Source of the DNA: Paroceanicella profunda
GTDB lineage: Bacteria > Pseudomonadota > Alphaproteobacteria > Rhodobacterales > Rhodobacteraceae
Direction of reading: 5' to 3'
Assembly (NCBI RefSeq): GCF_005887635.2
Contig: NZ_CP040818.1
Location: forward strand, 2,324,501-2,388,500
DNA: 64,000 nucleotides
The notes under the pieces are model-generated. The model did no database searches. It had not been told where the DNA came from and saw only the letters and a list, made by a program, of their open reading frames with translations. Shown here piece after piece: positions 8,550 to 18,330 of the stretch (position 1 is the first letter of the stretch; every line of letters starts with the position of its first letter). Made by a program: the position numbers and the translations under genes.

Positions 8550-9818
8550 ATGGACCATTTCACTTACCGCAACGGCATCCTGCATGCCGAGGATGTCGCC
8601 CTGCCGGAGATCGCGGCGGCGGTCGGCACGCCGTTCTACGTCTACTCCAGCGCCACGCTCACCCGCCACTACCGGGTGTTCGAGGAGGCGCTGGCGGGCA
8701 TGGACCACCTGATCTGCTACGCGATGAAGGCGAATTCCAACCTCGCGGTGCTCAAGCTGCTGGGCGACCTCGGCGCGGGCATGGACGTGGTCTCGGGGGG
8801 CGAGATCGCCCGGGCGCAGGCCGCGGGCGTTCCGGGCAGCCGCATCGTCTTCTCCGGCGTGGGCAAGACCCGGGCCGAGATTGCCCAGGCGCTGAGCATC
8901 GGCATCCGCCAGTTCAACGTGGAGAGCGAGCCGGAGCTGGAGGCGATCTCCGAGATCGCCACCGCCATGGGCACCAGCGCGCCGATCGCCATCCGGGTGA
9001 ACCCGGACGTGGACGCGAAGACCCACGCGAAGATCGCCACCGGCAAGTCCGAGAACAAGTTCGGCATCCCGATCACCCGCGCGCCGGAGGTCTATGCCCG
9101 CGCCGCCACGCTGCCGGGGATCGAGGTGATCGGCATCGATGTGCACATCGGCTCGCAGCTCACCGAACTCGCCCCCTACGAGGCCGCCTTCACCAAGGTG
9201 GCCGACCTCACCCGCACCCTGCGCGCCGCCGGCCACGACATCCGCCGGCTGGACCTGGGCGGCGGGCTCGGCATCCCCTACACCCGCACCAACGAGGCTC
9301 CGCCGCTGCCCTTCGACTACGGCGAGGTGGTGCGCCGCACCGTGGGAGACCTGGGCTGCCAGATCGAGATCGAGCCGGGCCGGCTGATCGCCGGGAATGC
9401 CGGGCTGCTGGTCTCCGAGGTGCTCTACGTGAAAGAGGGCGAGGGGCGGCGCTTCCTGATCCTCGACGCGGCGATGAACGACCTCATCCGCCCGGCGATG
9501 TATGACGCCCATCACGACGTGCTGCCGGTGGTCGAGGCCGCACCGGGTATCGCCCCGGAACCCGCCGATATCGTGGGCCCGGTCTGCGAAAGCGGCGACA
9601 CGTTCGCGAAGGGCAGGGCGATGCCGCCGCTCGCGGCCGGGGCGCTGGTCGCCTTCCGCTCCGCCGGCGCCTATGGCGCGGTGATGGCCTCGGAATACAA
9701 CTCCCGCCCGCTGGTGCCGGAAGTTCTCGTCAGGAACGATCACTTTGACGTGGTCAGGGCACGTCCGTCCATTGAGGAAATGCTTTCCCGCGATACGATA
9801 CCTTCGTGGATGGGCTGA
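8550..9818 (+). CDS. lysA: Diaminopimelate decarboxylase
   Basis: 422 residues. This PLP enzyme converts meso-diaminopimelate to L-lysine. CYAMKANSN places the PLP lysine at about K60. HIGSQL, GGGLGIPY, EPGRLIAGNAG and CESGDTF (catalytic Cys from the second subunit) are all present. The start MDHFTYRNG at 8550 is preferred because the upstream TTG reading adds only PGRAQT. The ribosome-binding site is weak. It is normally in one operon with argH and the LptM-like gene; here about 1.5 kb of other DNA separates them. It is followed after 39 nt by the TIGR02302 gene. Confidence 0.96.
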   Translation: MDHFTYRNGILHAEDVALPEIAAAVGTPFYVYSSATLTRHYRVFEEALAGMDHLICYAMKANSNLAVLKLLGDLGAGMDVVSGGEIARAQAAGVPGSRIVFSGVGKTRAEIAQALSIGIRQFNVESEPELEAISEIATAMGTSAPIAIRVNPDVDAKTHAKIATGKSENKFGIPITRAPEVYARAATLPGIEVIGIDVHIGSQLTELAPYEAAFTKVADLTRTLRAAGHDIRRLDLGGGLGIPYTRTNEAPPLPFDYGEVVRRTVGDLGCQIEIEPGRLIAGNAGLLVSEVLYVKEGEGRRFLILDAAMNDLIRPAMYDAHHDVLPVVEAAPGIAPEPADIVGPVCESGDTFAKGRAMPPLAAGALVAFRSAGAYGAVMASEYNSRPLVPEVLVRNDHFDVVRARPSIEEMLSRDTIPSWMG

Positions 9819-9857
9819 GTCGGGACTTCTCCCCTCGCCCGTCGATTGAGAGGTGCA

Positions 9858-12455
9858 ATGACGGGTGAGACGCAGGCGACCCCCTCCTCCCGGCCCTCCC
9901 GGGGCCTGAACTCCTCGGCGCGCGCGGAGGCCGGCGACGGTCTCACGCGCCTGCGCAAGCGGATCGACCAGACCCGTGCATCCCTCGCCATCGAGCGGGT
10001 GACACAGGCCTTCTGGCCGGTGTGGAGCATTGCCTTCCTCGCCTTCGCCCTCGTGCGGCTGGAGCTGATCGGGCTGCTGCCGGAATGGCTGCGCCTCCTC
10101 GTGCTTCTCGCGCTGGTGGCCGGATTCGGCTGGGCGCTGGTGCGCGGCATCCGCGGCTTCCGCTGGCCGCGCCGGGGCGATGCGGTGCGCCGGCTGGACG
10201 ACGAACTGCCCGGCCGCCCGGTGGCCGCGCTGGGAGACCGTCATGGCCTCGGCCGGGATGACCCGGCAGCCCGCGCCATCTGGCAGATCCACATGGCGCG
10301 CGTCGCCGCGCAGGCGGAACGCGCGCGGGCCCGCTTCCCCGACATCAACCTCGCCGCGCGTGACCCGCGCGCCCTGCGCTACGGCGCGCTGGTGCTGTTC
10401 CTGGCCGCCGCTCTGTTCGGCTCCGGCACGGTGCGCGAGCAACTCGACCCCCGCTCGGTGCTGCCCGCCGCCGGCGCCGGGGAGACAGGACCGGTTCTGG
10501 AAGCCTGGGCCAGCCCGCCGGCCTACACCGGCCGCCCGGTGGTCTACCTCACCGAGTTCGGCGCCGACACGCTGGAACTGCCCGCCGGCAGCACTGTGAC
10601 CCTGCGCCTCTACGGCGGCACCGCCACCCCGACCCTCACCGAGGAAGTTTCCGGCGCGCCCGTTCCGGCCAGCTTCACCGGCGATCCCGGCCTCGCGGAG
10701 GCGGAATTCACCGTCACCCGGGCGGGCCAGGTCACCGTTGCCGACGGGGGGGACACACTGGGCCGCTGGAGCTTCACCGTCCTCCCCGATTCCCCGCCCC
10801 AGATCGCGCTTGTCGAACCGCCCAGCCGCACCTCCGAGGGCGCCGCGCAGTTCCTCTACCGCGGCGCGGACGATTACGGCATCACCTCGGCCTTCGCCCG
10901 GGTGACCCTGGACCTTGACCGGATCGAGCGCGCCCATGGCCTGATCCCCGATCCGGAGCCGCGCGAGCCGATCGAGTTCGACCTCGCCCTGCCGCGCACC
11001 GGCGTCGCGAAGGAGTTCGAGGAGCGCGAGATCGTCGATCTTTCCCAGCATCCCTGGGCCGGCCTGCCGGTGAAGGTGGTGCTGCACGCCCGCGACGCCG
11101 CGGGGCAGGAAACCGTCTCCGCCCCGAACGAGGTGGTGCTGCCCGGCCGCCGCTTCTACGAGCCGCTGGCGCGCGCGCTCGTCGAACAGCGCCGCGACCT
11201 CCTGTGGAGCGAGCAGAACGCCGCCCGGGTGAGCCAGCTCCTCAAGGCGATCTCCCACCGCCCGCAGGACATCTTCGACAACACGAAGGCCTATCTCGCC
11301 ACCCGGACCGCCATCCGCCGGCTGGACTACGCGCGCGAAAGCCGCTCCGTGGCCGAGCGGCGGCCGGAAGTGGCCGAGATGCTCTGGCACGCGGCCCTTC
11401 TGGTGGAGGAGGGCGACCTCTCCTCGGCGCAGGAGCGCCTGCGCCGCGCGCAGGAGCGGCTGTCCCAGGCGCTCGACGACCCCGAGTCCTCCGACGAGGA
11501 AATCGCCAACCTGATGCGGGAGATGCAGCAGGCCATGCAGGATTACCTGCAGGAGATGATGCGCCAGGCGCTGGAGAACCAGCAGCAGAACCCGCAGGAC
11601 CAGGATCAGGCCCAGGCCGACCCGAACATGTCCATGCAGGACCTGCAGGACATGATCGACCGCATGAACGAGATGATGGAGAACGGCCAGCGCGCCGAGG
11701 CCCAGGAGCTTCTCCAGCAACTGCAGCGCCTGATGGAAAACCTGCAGATGACCATGCGCAACGGCCAGCCCCAGCCCGGGCAGGGCGAGCAGATGATGCA
11801 GGGCTTGCAGGACCTGATGCGCGAGCAGCAGCAGCTCGGCGACCAGACCTTCGAGGAACTTCAGCGCCAGTTCGGCCAGCAGGGGCAACAAGGCCAGCAG
11901 GGGCAGCAGGGCGAGGGCCAGCAGCAGGGCGACGGCAGCGGCGCCCTCGGGCGCCAGCAGGAGGCGCTGCGCCAGCTGCTGGAGCAGTTGCGCCGCGACA
12001 TGCCCCAGGGGGGCGTTCCCGGCCAGGAGGGCCAGGACCCCGCGGAGAGCGCCCGCCGTTCGCTCGAACAGGCGGAACGCGACATGGGCTCCGCACGCGA
12101 TTCACTGGAGAATGACGATCCCGGCGGCGCGGTGGACGACCAGGCCCAGGCGCTCGACAACCTGCGCGAGGGCATGCGCTCGCTGGACGAGGCGATGCGT
12201 CAGCAGGCCCAGAACCAGCAGGGCTCGCCCGGCGGTCGGGAGCGCGCGGAGAGCGGTCCGGACGAGTCACGCGACCCGCTCGGCCGGCCCACCGGCGCAC
12301 AGGGCGATTCCGACGGCAATGACGTCCACATCCCCGGCACGGAGGCCTGGAAGCGCTCCCGCCAGTTGCAGGACGAGATCCGCCGCCGCGCCGGCGAACA
12401 GGAGCGCCCGGAGCCTGAGCTTGACTACCTCCGCCGCCTGCTCGATCGCTTCTGA
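9858..12455 (+). CDS. TIGR02302 family (DUF4175) membrane protein
   Basis: 865 residues. Hydrophobic segments lie near residues 50-70, 78-98 and 175-195, followed by a large periplasmic-type region. A Gln/Met/Glu-rich segment (about 555-780) contains many QQGQQGQ and LQDLM runs and probably forms coiled coil. This matches the alphaproteobacterial TIGR02302/DUF4175 family, which usually follows lysA and has no proven function. The start at 9858 follows GAGAGGTG; an upstream TTG (9846) is less likely. A (GACCT)11 repeat begins immediately after the stop. Confidence 0.88.
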   Translation: MTGETQATPSSRPSRGLNSSARAEAGDGLTRLRKRIDQTRASLAIERVTQAFWPVWSIAFLAFALVRLELIGLLPEWLRLLVLLALVAGFGWALVRGIRGFRWPRRGDAVRRLDDELPGRPVAALGDRHGLGRDDPAARAIWQIHMARVAAQAERARARFPDINLAARDPRALRYGALVLFLAAALFGSGTVREQLDPRSVLPAAGAGETGPVLEAWASPPAYTGRPVVYLTEFGADTLELPAGSTVTLRLYGGTATPTLTEEVSGAPVPASFTGDPGLAEAEFTVTRAGQVTVADGGDTLGRWSFTVLPDSPPQIALVEPPSRTSEGAAQFLYRGADDYGITSAFARVTLDLDRIERAHGLIPDPEPREPIEFDLALPRTGVAKEFEEREIVDLSQHPWAGLPVKVVLHARDAAGQETVSAPNEVVLPGRRFYEPLARALVEQRRDLLWSEQNAARVSQLLKAISHRPQDIFDNTKAYLATRTAIRRLDYARESRSVAERRPEVAEMLWHAALLVEEGDLSSAQERLRRAQERLSQALDDPESSDEEIANLMREMQQAMQDYLQEMMRQALENQQQNPQDQDQAQADPNMSMQDLQDMIDRMNEMMENGQRAEAQELLQQLQRLMENLQMTMRNGQPQPGQGEQMMQGLQDLMREQQQLGDQTFEELQRQFGQQGQQGQQGQQGEGQQQGDGSGALGRQQEALRQLLEQLRRDMPQGGVPGQEGQDPAESARRSLEQAERDMGSARDSLENDDPGGAVDDQAQALDNLREGMRSLDEAMRQQAQNQQGSPGGRERAESGPDESRDPLGRPTGAQGDSDGNDVHIPGTEAWKRSRQLQDEIRRRAGEQERPEPELDYLRRLLDRF

Positions 12456-12510
12456 GACCTGACCTGACCTGACCTGACCTGACCTGACCTGACCTGACCT
12501 GACCTGACCT
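12456..12510. repeat. Pentanucleotide repeat (GACCT)11
   Basis: Eleven perfect copies of GACCT start at the base after the TGA of the TIGR02302 gene. Perfect short repeats like this tend to change length by slippage, but as it lies outside the coding region a change would not shift that frame. The rest of the gap (12511-13007) holds nothing I can support. Confidence 0.97.
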
Positions 12511-13007
12511 GGGCGCAGTCGCGTCATGTTCCGCCGGTGGAGGCAGCAGGAAGGGCCACGGGCAACCCGTCGCATCCTGTGCGTCGTGCCGGATGGGTCC
12601 GCTTGTGCCCGGGGCCACATGCCGCTCTGTTCGGCCCCGCAGGGGAGTATCGAGCGAGGGAGAGGCACGTTGCCCGGTCAGCCGGGAAGGGCGCGCGGCT
12701 GGTGGTCTGCGGCACCGCCCGGTCAAAGATTTCATGCCGTGAGGGTGGTTGGAGATGCCGTTGGAGAGCCGCCGGGCCCGGCGCCGGGGAGATGCCGGAG
12801 AGGAAGCCCCATTGGCCTGCCGGTCTCAGCCGGGCGGCGAAAGCCTGCAGGCGAGGCGGCGATGGCTGCGCCACGCCTCCCCGAATGCGAAGCCTGCCCG
12901 GAAGGCCCGGGCCCGGCGCTTGCAGATCTCCCCCGCCCCGAACCTCGTCACGCGGATTGTCGATGCATCCGAACGCCAGCACTCCCGCCGCCACGCCTGC
13001 GCAGGTG

Positions 13008-14012
13008 TCAGCGCCCGGCCAGGTCCTTCACCGAGGCCAGCGCGCTCTGCCAGCCCTCCCGGAGAACGGAGCGGGCGGTGTCGATGCCGTCGACGTAGCC
13101 GTCGAGGGCCGGCGCCGCGTCGGGCAGGAGGCCGCTCACGGTGTCCTGCAGCACGTAGAGCAGCAGGGCGGCGCCGAACACCACCAGGGGCAGCGCCAGC
13201 CCGAGTGCGAAGCGCCCGGGAGAGGCCGGGGCGCGCTCCGCGCGGTCGGGGGGCACCGGGGCGGGCAGGTGCACCGGCAGGCTGCGCGCCGGGGCGGCGC
13301 GCTCCGGCGCGGGCATGGGGCGCAGCGGCTCGGAGCCTTCCTGCGGCCCGGCGCCCTGCCGGGACAGCAGGGTGCTGATCGCCGCCACCGCGGTCGCCTC
13401 CGCCCGGCGTTCGCGCTCGGAGAGGCGCGATTGCAGCGAGCGGATCAGCGCGTCCTCACGCGCGTGGGCGCGGCGGGAGGCCTCGGGCATCGGGGGCAGG
13501 GCGGTGTCCTGCTCCGGGGGCACGGTGTCCCCGGCGGCGGGGTCTGGGCCGGCCTCCGGCTCCCCCCCGACATCCTGCACATCGGGCTCAGTGTCGGGCT
13601 CCGCCGGCATGCGGTGGAAGGCGCGGCCGCGCTCGGCGGCGCGGGCCGCGTTGATGGCGCGGTCCAGCGGGTCCTCGGCCTCCGGTTCCGGGGCGGCGGG
13701 AGTATCCTGCGCCGCCTTCCGGGGCGAATCATCGCGGGCCGTGCCCGAACAGGTGAGGTCCACCGGGCGCAGGGTGTCGGCCGGGCTGCCCTCCGGGCCG
13801 AGCACCGACCAGCCCCCGTCTTCCGACGGGCGCTCGCGCAGCGCCGGGGAGGGTTCGGCCAGCGAGGCCGGTTCCGGGTCATCCAGCGGCAGGAGGCCCG
13901 GCTGGGTCCAGGACGCGCCACAGGCGCTGCACTGGACGGAGCGCCCCGTGGCGGGGATGGCGCCGTCCGGCACCCGGTAGCGCGCGCTGCAATTCGGGCA
14001 TTGAAGTCGCAT
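13008..14012 (-). CDS. MJ0042-type zinc-ribbon membrane protein
   Basis: 334 residues. The N-terminal zinc ribbon MRLQCPNCSARYRVPDG ... QCSACGASW has C5, C8, C28 and C31. A long acidic/proline-rich low-complexity linker follows (about 40-260). One transmembrane helix near 270-292 (FALGLALPLVVFGAALLLYVL) precedes a short C-terminal tail. Proteins of this type sit next to ftsE in Rhodobacterales; their function is not established. It diverges from ftsE. Confidence 0.85.
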   Translation of the reverse strand: MRLQCPNCSARYRVPDGAIPATGRSVQCSACGASWTQPGLLPLDDPEPASLAEPSPALRERPSEDGGWSVLGPEGSPADTLRPVDLTCSGTARDDSPRKAAQDTPAAPEPEAEDPLDRAINAARAAERGRAFHRMPAEPDTEPDVQDVGGEPEAGPDPAAGDTVPPEQDTALPPMPEASRRAHAREDALIRSLQSRLSERERRAEATAVAAISTLLSRQGAGPQEGSEPLRPMPAPERAAPARSLPVHLPAPVPPDRAERAPASPGRFALGLALPLVVFGAALLLYVLQDTVSGLLPDAAPALDGYVDGIDTARSVLREGWQSALASVKDLAGR

Positions 14013-14217
14013 CGTTCCTCTGGCCGCTGGGGCGCGCGCCTGGCGCGGCACGCCTGTGCTCGGCCCCCAGAGATAGACTGCGCGCCCCTCCGTGCCAAGC
14101 CGTCTCCGACGGCGCGGGGCGCGCGCGCCCCGCACGGGTGGTTGAGATTGCGCCGAAGCTCTGCGATTGTCCGCGCGGCGCCGGTTGCGCGCATTGGGTG
14201 GCGAGGACAGGTTCGCG

Positions 14218-14891
<674 letters not shown>

Positions 14892-14895
<4 letters not shown>

Positions 14896-15791
14896 CCCGC
14901 GCCGAACTCAGCCGCCTCGTGACCGGGGACCGGGAGGCCGACGGCGTGGTGCCGGCCACCGGCTTCACCGCGCTCATGGTCGGCTTCTCCTCCGCCGCGA
15001 TGGCCTTCCTCGCGGTGGCCGCGATCTGCCTCGGCCTCGCCGCCGCCCGGCTGGCGGACCGCTGGTCCACCGAGTTCGCCCATGCCGCCACGGTGCGCAT
15101 CTCCGGCCCCTCCGCCGAGCTGGACGCGCGCGTGACCGCGGCGCTGGAGCTGCTGGAGGCGACGCCGGGCATCGTCTCGGCCCGGGCGCTCACCGAGGGC
15201 GAGCAGCGCGCGCTGCTCACCCCCTGGCTGGGCGAGGGCATCCCCTTCGACGCCCTGCCGGTGCCCCGGCTGATCGAGATCATCGAAAGCTCCGCCGGCC
15301 CGGACCGCGACAGCCTGCGCCAGCACCTTGCCGGAGAGGTGCCGGGCGCGATCTACGATGACCACACCCGCTGGCGACGCCCGCTGCTGCGCGCGGCGGG
15401 GGGCATGCAGATGCTCGCGGTGGTGGCCGTCACGCTGGTGGTGCTGCTGATGGCGGTGATGGTGATGCTCGCGGCGCGCTCCTCGCTGGCGGCGAACCAG
15501 TCCGTCATCCTCACCCTGCGGCTGATCGGGGCGGGGGATGCCTTCATCATGCGCGCCTTCGTGCGCCGCTTCACCCTGCGGGCGCTGGCCGGGGCGCTCA
15601 CCGGAACGGTTCTGGCGCTGATCGTGCTCTTCGCCCTGCCCGGGGCAGGGCGCGAGGATGCGTTCATCACCGGCCTCACCCCCACCGGCTGGGGCTGGCT
15701 GATGCTGCCGATGGTGCCTTTCACCGCGGCCTTCGCCGCCTTCTGGTCCACCCGCTGGGCAACGCGCTACGCGCTGCGCCAGGTGCTCTGA
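14892..15791 (+). CDS. ftsX: Cell division protein FtsX
   Basis: 299 residues with the FtsX layout: TM1 about 25-50, a periplasmic loop to about 170, then three more helices (about 170-195, 225-250, 265-290). GTG 14892 overlaps the ftsE stop (GTGA). It is the membrane partner of FtsE. The sequence LTLRLIGAGDAFI before TM3 matches the family's conserved cytoplasmic loop. Confidence 0.92.
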
Positions 15792-15811
15792 CAGATGTCC
15801 TGAGAGGTCCG

Positions 15812-16534
15812 ATGACGCTGCTGCGCTCCCTGCTGTTCGATGCCTGCCTCTACGGGCTGATGGCCGTGATGGGGCTGCTCTGCGCGCCCCTCGCTCTGGC
15901 CTCGCGGGACGGGGCCTACTGGGCCGTGAAGCTCTATTGCCGGATCATCCTGCGCCTGCTGCGGCTGATCTGCGGCCTGCGCACCGAAGTGCGCGGCACC
16001 CCGCCCGTGGGCGAGGTGCTGGTGGTGGCCAAGCACCAGAGCTTCCTGGACATCATCATGCTGGTGGCCTGCCTGGAGCGGCCCAAGTTCGTGATGAAGG
16101 CGGAGCTGAAATGGGCCCCGGTGCTGGGCTGGTACGCGATGCGCATCGGCTGCGCCCCGGTGCAGCGCAGCCGCAAGGGCGCCGCCATGCGCCAGATGGT
16201 GCAGGACGTGGCCGGCAGCGCCGACGACCCCGGCCAGATGGTGATCTACCCGCAGGGCACCCGCGTGGCGCCGGGCGTGACCGCGCCGTTCAAGATCGGG
16301 GCAGGGGTGCTCTACCAGCGGCTGGGCCAGAACTGCGTGCCGATGGCCACCAACGCCGGGGTGTTCTGGGGCCGCAACAGCCTCTACCGCCGCCCGGGCA
16401 CCGCGGTGATCGCGTTCCTCGACCCGATCCCGCAGGGCCTCCCGCTCGCCGATTTCATGAAGCGCGTCTCGGTGGAGATCGAGGAGGCGAGCCAGGCGCT
16501 GGAGGCCGAAGCCGGCTTCCGGCCGCAGCGCTGA
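15812..16534 (+). CDS. 1-acyl-sn-glycerol-3-phosphate acyltransferase (PlsC family)
   Basis: 240 residues. An N-terminal membrane segment (about 8-30) precedes an acyltransferase domain with the HxxxxD motif HQSFLD (75-80) and YPQGTRVAPG (about 148), the PlsC motif-III equivalent. Likely role: acylation of lysophosphatidate in phospholipid synthesis, at the inner membrane. It is 20 nt after ftsX and probably co-transcribed. It could be a secondary PlsC-family enzyme rather than the main PlsC. Confidence 0.85.
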   Translation: MTLLRSLLFDACLYGLMAVMGLLCAPLALASRDGAYWAVKLYCRIILRLLRLICGLRTEVRGTPPVGEVLVVAKHQSFLDIIMLVACLERPKFVMKAELKWAPVLGWYAMRIGCAPVQRSRKGAAMRQMVQDVAGSADDPGQMVIYPQGTRVAPGVTAPFKIGAGVLYQRLGQNCVPMATNAGVFWGRNSLYRRPGTAVIAFLDPIPQGLPLADFMKRVSVEIEEASQALEAEAGFRPQR

Positions 16535-16747
16535 GCCCGCACCGCACCCATGAGCGCCCGGCTCGCCCCTCCCGCCCGGGCAGCCAGCCCTGCCCGACCT
16601 CCGCCTGTAGGGAAGCGACGGCGATGTCAGATGCGGCTCACCCCGCGTTTGTGGCGTCTCGACAAAGCGCCCCTCCCGGAAGTGGCGCGCGCCCTCTCGG
16701 AGCGGGGCGCGTCCCCCCTGTGCTTCGCGCGACGTCCGGCGACAGCG

Positions 16748-16771
16748 TGGTGAGCCGTGCAGGATTCGAAC
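16748..16771 (-). pseudogene. 3' end fragment of a tRNA-Lys gene (attachment-site scar)
   Basis: On the minus strand the 24 bases start GTTCGAATCCTGCAC and end GGCTCACCA. That is the T-loop, 3' T-stem, acceptor strand and CCA of the usual alphaproteobacterial tRNA-Lys. The 5' T-stem and everything upstream are absent, so no tRNA can fold. An isolated tRNA 3' end is the typical leftover of integrase-mediated recombination at a tRNA. The match to tRNA-Lys is from memory of the family. The surrounding gap (16535-17100) has no gene I can support. Confidence 0.6.
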
Positions 16772-17042
16772 GCGCTATCCGTGTGCGACCGCCGAGACCG
16801 ACCTTTCCACCGCGGATCCGGGTCGGGCTCATGCGCTCCGCGCGGGCCACCAGTCCGGGCCGCGCCCGGCCCTCCCCGCCCGGAGGGCGCGATGGCGATG
16901 TCGTGCGCCGCACAGCCTTCGTCCGGTGCTTTCGAGATAAGGCGCCTGCCACGAGCACAGCCGTGCCCACCCGGGGGGCGGGCGCAGCCCCCGTGCCCCG
17001 GGGCAGCCGGTGAGGCACACGAGGGGATGGCCTGCCGCAGGG

Positions 17043-17077
17043 CACAAACGAACGCGCCCGCCGGGATGGGCGGGCGC
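17043..17077 (-). terminator. Hairpin downstream of accA
   Basis: A perfect 9-bp stem GCGCCCGCC / GGCGGGCGC with a 6-nt loop, 24 nt beyond the accA stop. On the minus strand it is followed by GTTCGTTTG, a modest T-rich tract. Confidence 0.55.
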
Positions 17078-17100
17078 TCGGGGGCTCGGGGCAAAGCCGC

Positions 17101-18060
17101 TCAGACGAGCGACTTAGACCCCATGTCGAGGAACTTGCGCCGACGGGCGCTGCGCAATGCTGCAGGCTCCATCCCGGAGAGCTCGCCCAGCATCGCCACG
17201 ATGGCCTCGCGCACGCGGGAGATGGTCTCCTCCGGATGGCGCTGGGCGCCGCCCACCGGCTCCGGGATCACGCGGTCGATCACGCCGAGCTTCAGCAGGT
17301 CCTGCGCGGTGAGGCGCAGCGCCGCCGCCGCCTCCTTCATCTTCTCCGCGTTCTTCCACAGGATCGAGGCGCAGCCCTCCGGCGAGATCACCGAGTAGAC
17401 CGAGTGCTCCAGCATCGCCAGCCGGTCGGCCGTCGCGAAGGCCACCGCGCCGCCGGAGCCGCCCTCGCCGATCACCACGGAGACGAAGGGCACCCCGATC
17501 TCGAGGCATTTCTCGGTGGAGCGGGCGATGGCCTCGGACTGGCCGCGCTCCTCCGCGCCCTTGCCGGGGTAGGCGCCGGTGGTGTCGATCAGCGAGATCA
17601 CCGGCAGGCGGAACCGGTCGGCGAGGTCCATCAGGCGCACGGCCTTGCGGTAGCCCTCGGGCCGGGCCATGCCGAAATTGTGTTCGATGCGCGAGCGGGT
17701 GTCGTTGCCCTTCTCGTGGCCGATCACCACCACCGGGCGGTCCTCGAACCGGGCGAGACCGCCGAGCACCGCGCGGTCCTCGGCGAAGTTCCGGTCGCCG
17801 GCCAGCGGCATGTACTCGGTGAAGAGCGCGCGGATGTAATCGGCGGTATGCGGGCGGTCCGGGTGCCGGGCCACCTGGCACTTCCGCCAGGCATCGAGAT
17901 TCGCGTAGAGGTCGCGCAGCAGGTCATGGGCCTTCTGGTCCAGCGCCGCGGCTTCCTTCTCCACCGGCGCATCCGGAATCTTCCGGGACAGGGCGCGGAG
18001 TTCCTCCGCCTTGCCTTCGATCTCCGCCAGACCTTTTTCGAAATCGAGATAGTTCTGCAT
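17101..18060 (-). CDS. accA: Acetyl-CoA carboxylase carboxyltransferase subunit alpha
   Basis: 319 residues, the usual length. It carries [49 protein letters not shown] and GEGGSGGA, typical of the alpha carboxyltransferase that transfers CO2 from biotin to acetyl-CoA. AccD is elsewhere. It is a single transcription unit with its own apparent promoter. An 11-bp inverted repeat surrounds the -10 region and the Shine-Dalgarno segment (see regulatory entry). Confidence 0.97.
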   Translation of the reverse strand: MQNYLDFEKGLAEIEGKAEELRALSRKIPDAPVEKEAAALDQKAHDLLRDLYANLDAWRKCQVARHPDRPHTADYIRALFTEYMPLAGDRNFAEDRAVLGGLARFEDRPVVVIGHEKGNDTRSRIEHNFGMARPEGYRKAVRLMDLADRFRLPVISLIDTTGAYPGKGAEERGQSEAIARSTEKCLEIGVPFVSVVIGEGGSGGAVAFATADRLAMLEHSVYSVISPEGCASILWKNAEKMKEAAAALRLTAQDLLKLGVIDRVIPEPVGGAQRHPEETISRVREAIVAMLGELSGMEPAALRSARRRKFLDMGSKSLV

Positions 18061-18065
18061 ACTGG

Positions 18066-18121
18066 GGCACCCGTTCGCATCGCTCAGCCGCGATATATGT
18101 TGAACGGGTGCCGGAATGCAA
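18066..18121 (-). promoter_or_regulatory. accA promoter with flanking inverted repeat
   Basis: On the minus strand, TTGCAT (18116-18121) and ATATAT (18093-18098) are spaced by 17 bp, a good sigma-70 candidate. A perfect 11-bp inverted repeat, GGCACCCGTTC (18066-18076) and GAACGGGTGCC (18102-18112), brackets the -10. The proximal arm lies just before the accA start and includes its GGGTG. It could be an operator or, in longer transcripts, an RNA hairpin that hides the ribosome site. No experimental support is known to me. Confidence 0.5.
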
Positions 18122-18330
18122 CAAGCGCGGGCCGCGGCGGCCGCGTGCCGGGCGCGGCAGCAGGGGCCACGCGGGCGGGCGCCGGCCGGGCATGCCTTCC
18201 GATATCGGCGCGCCCCTCCGCCAGCCACCGCAGGGGCGCCGCAGCGCACAGCCGGGCCCGGCGGCTCTCGCGCCGGCTGCGCCGGGGGTGGCAGCGGCTC
18301 TCGGCGGGGCCACCCCTCAGGCGGGCCGCC

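Noticed and set aside
8418..11891. A 1157-codon open frame on the minus strand over lysA and the TIGR02302 gene
   Set aside because: It is the antisense of two well-recognised plus-strand genes. Its His/Arg/Gly/Ala-rich translation is typical of the GC-driven shadow frame.
16748..16825. A functional tRNA-Lys gene
   Set aside because: Only the 3' end is present. Bases next to the T-loop do not pair with the T-stem, and no anticodon or D arm is found.
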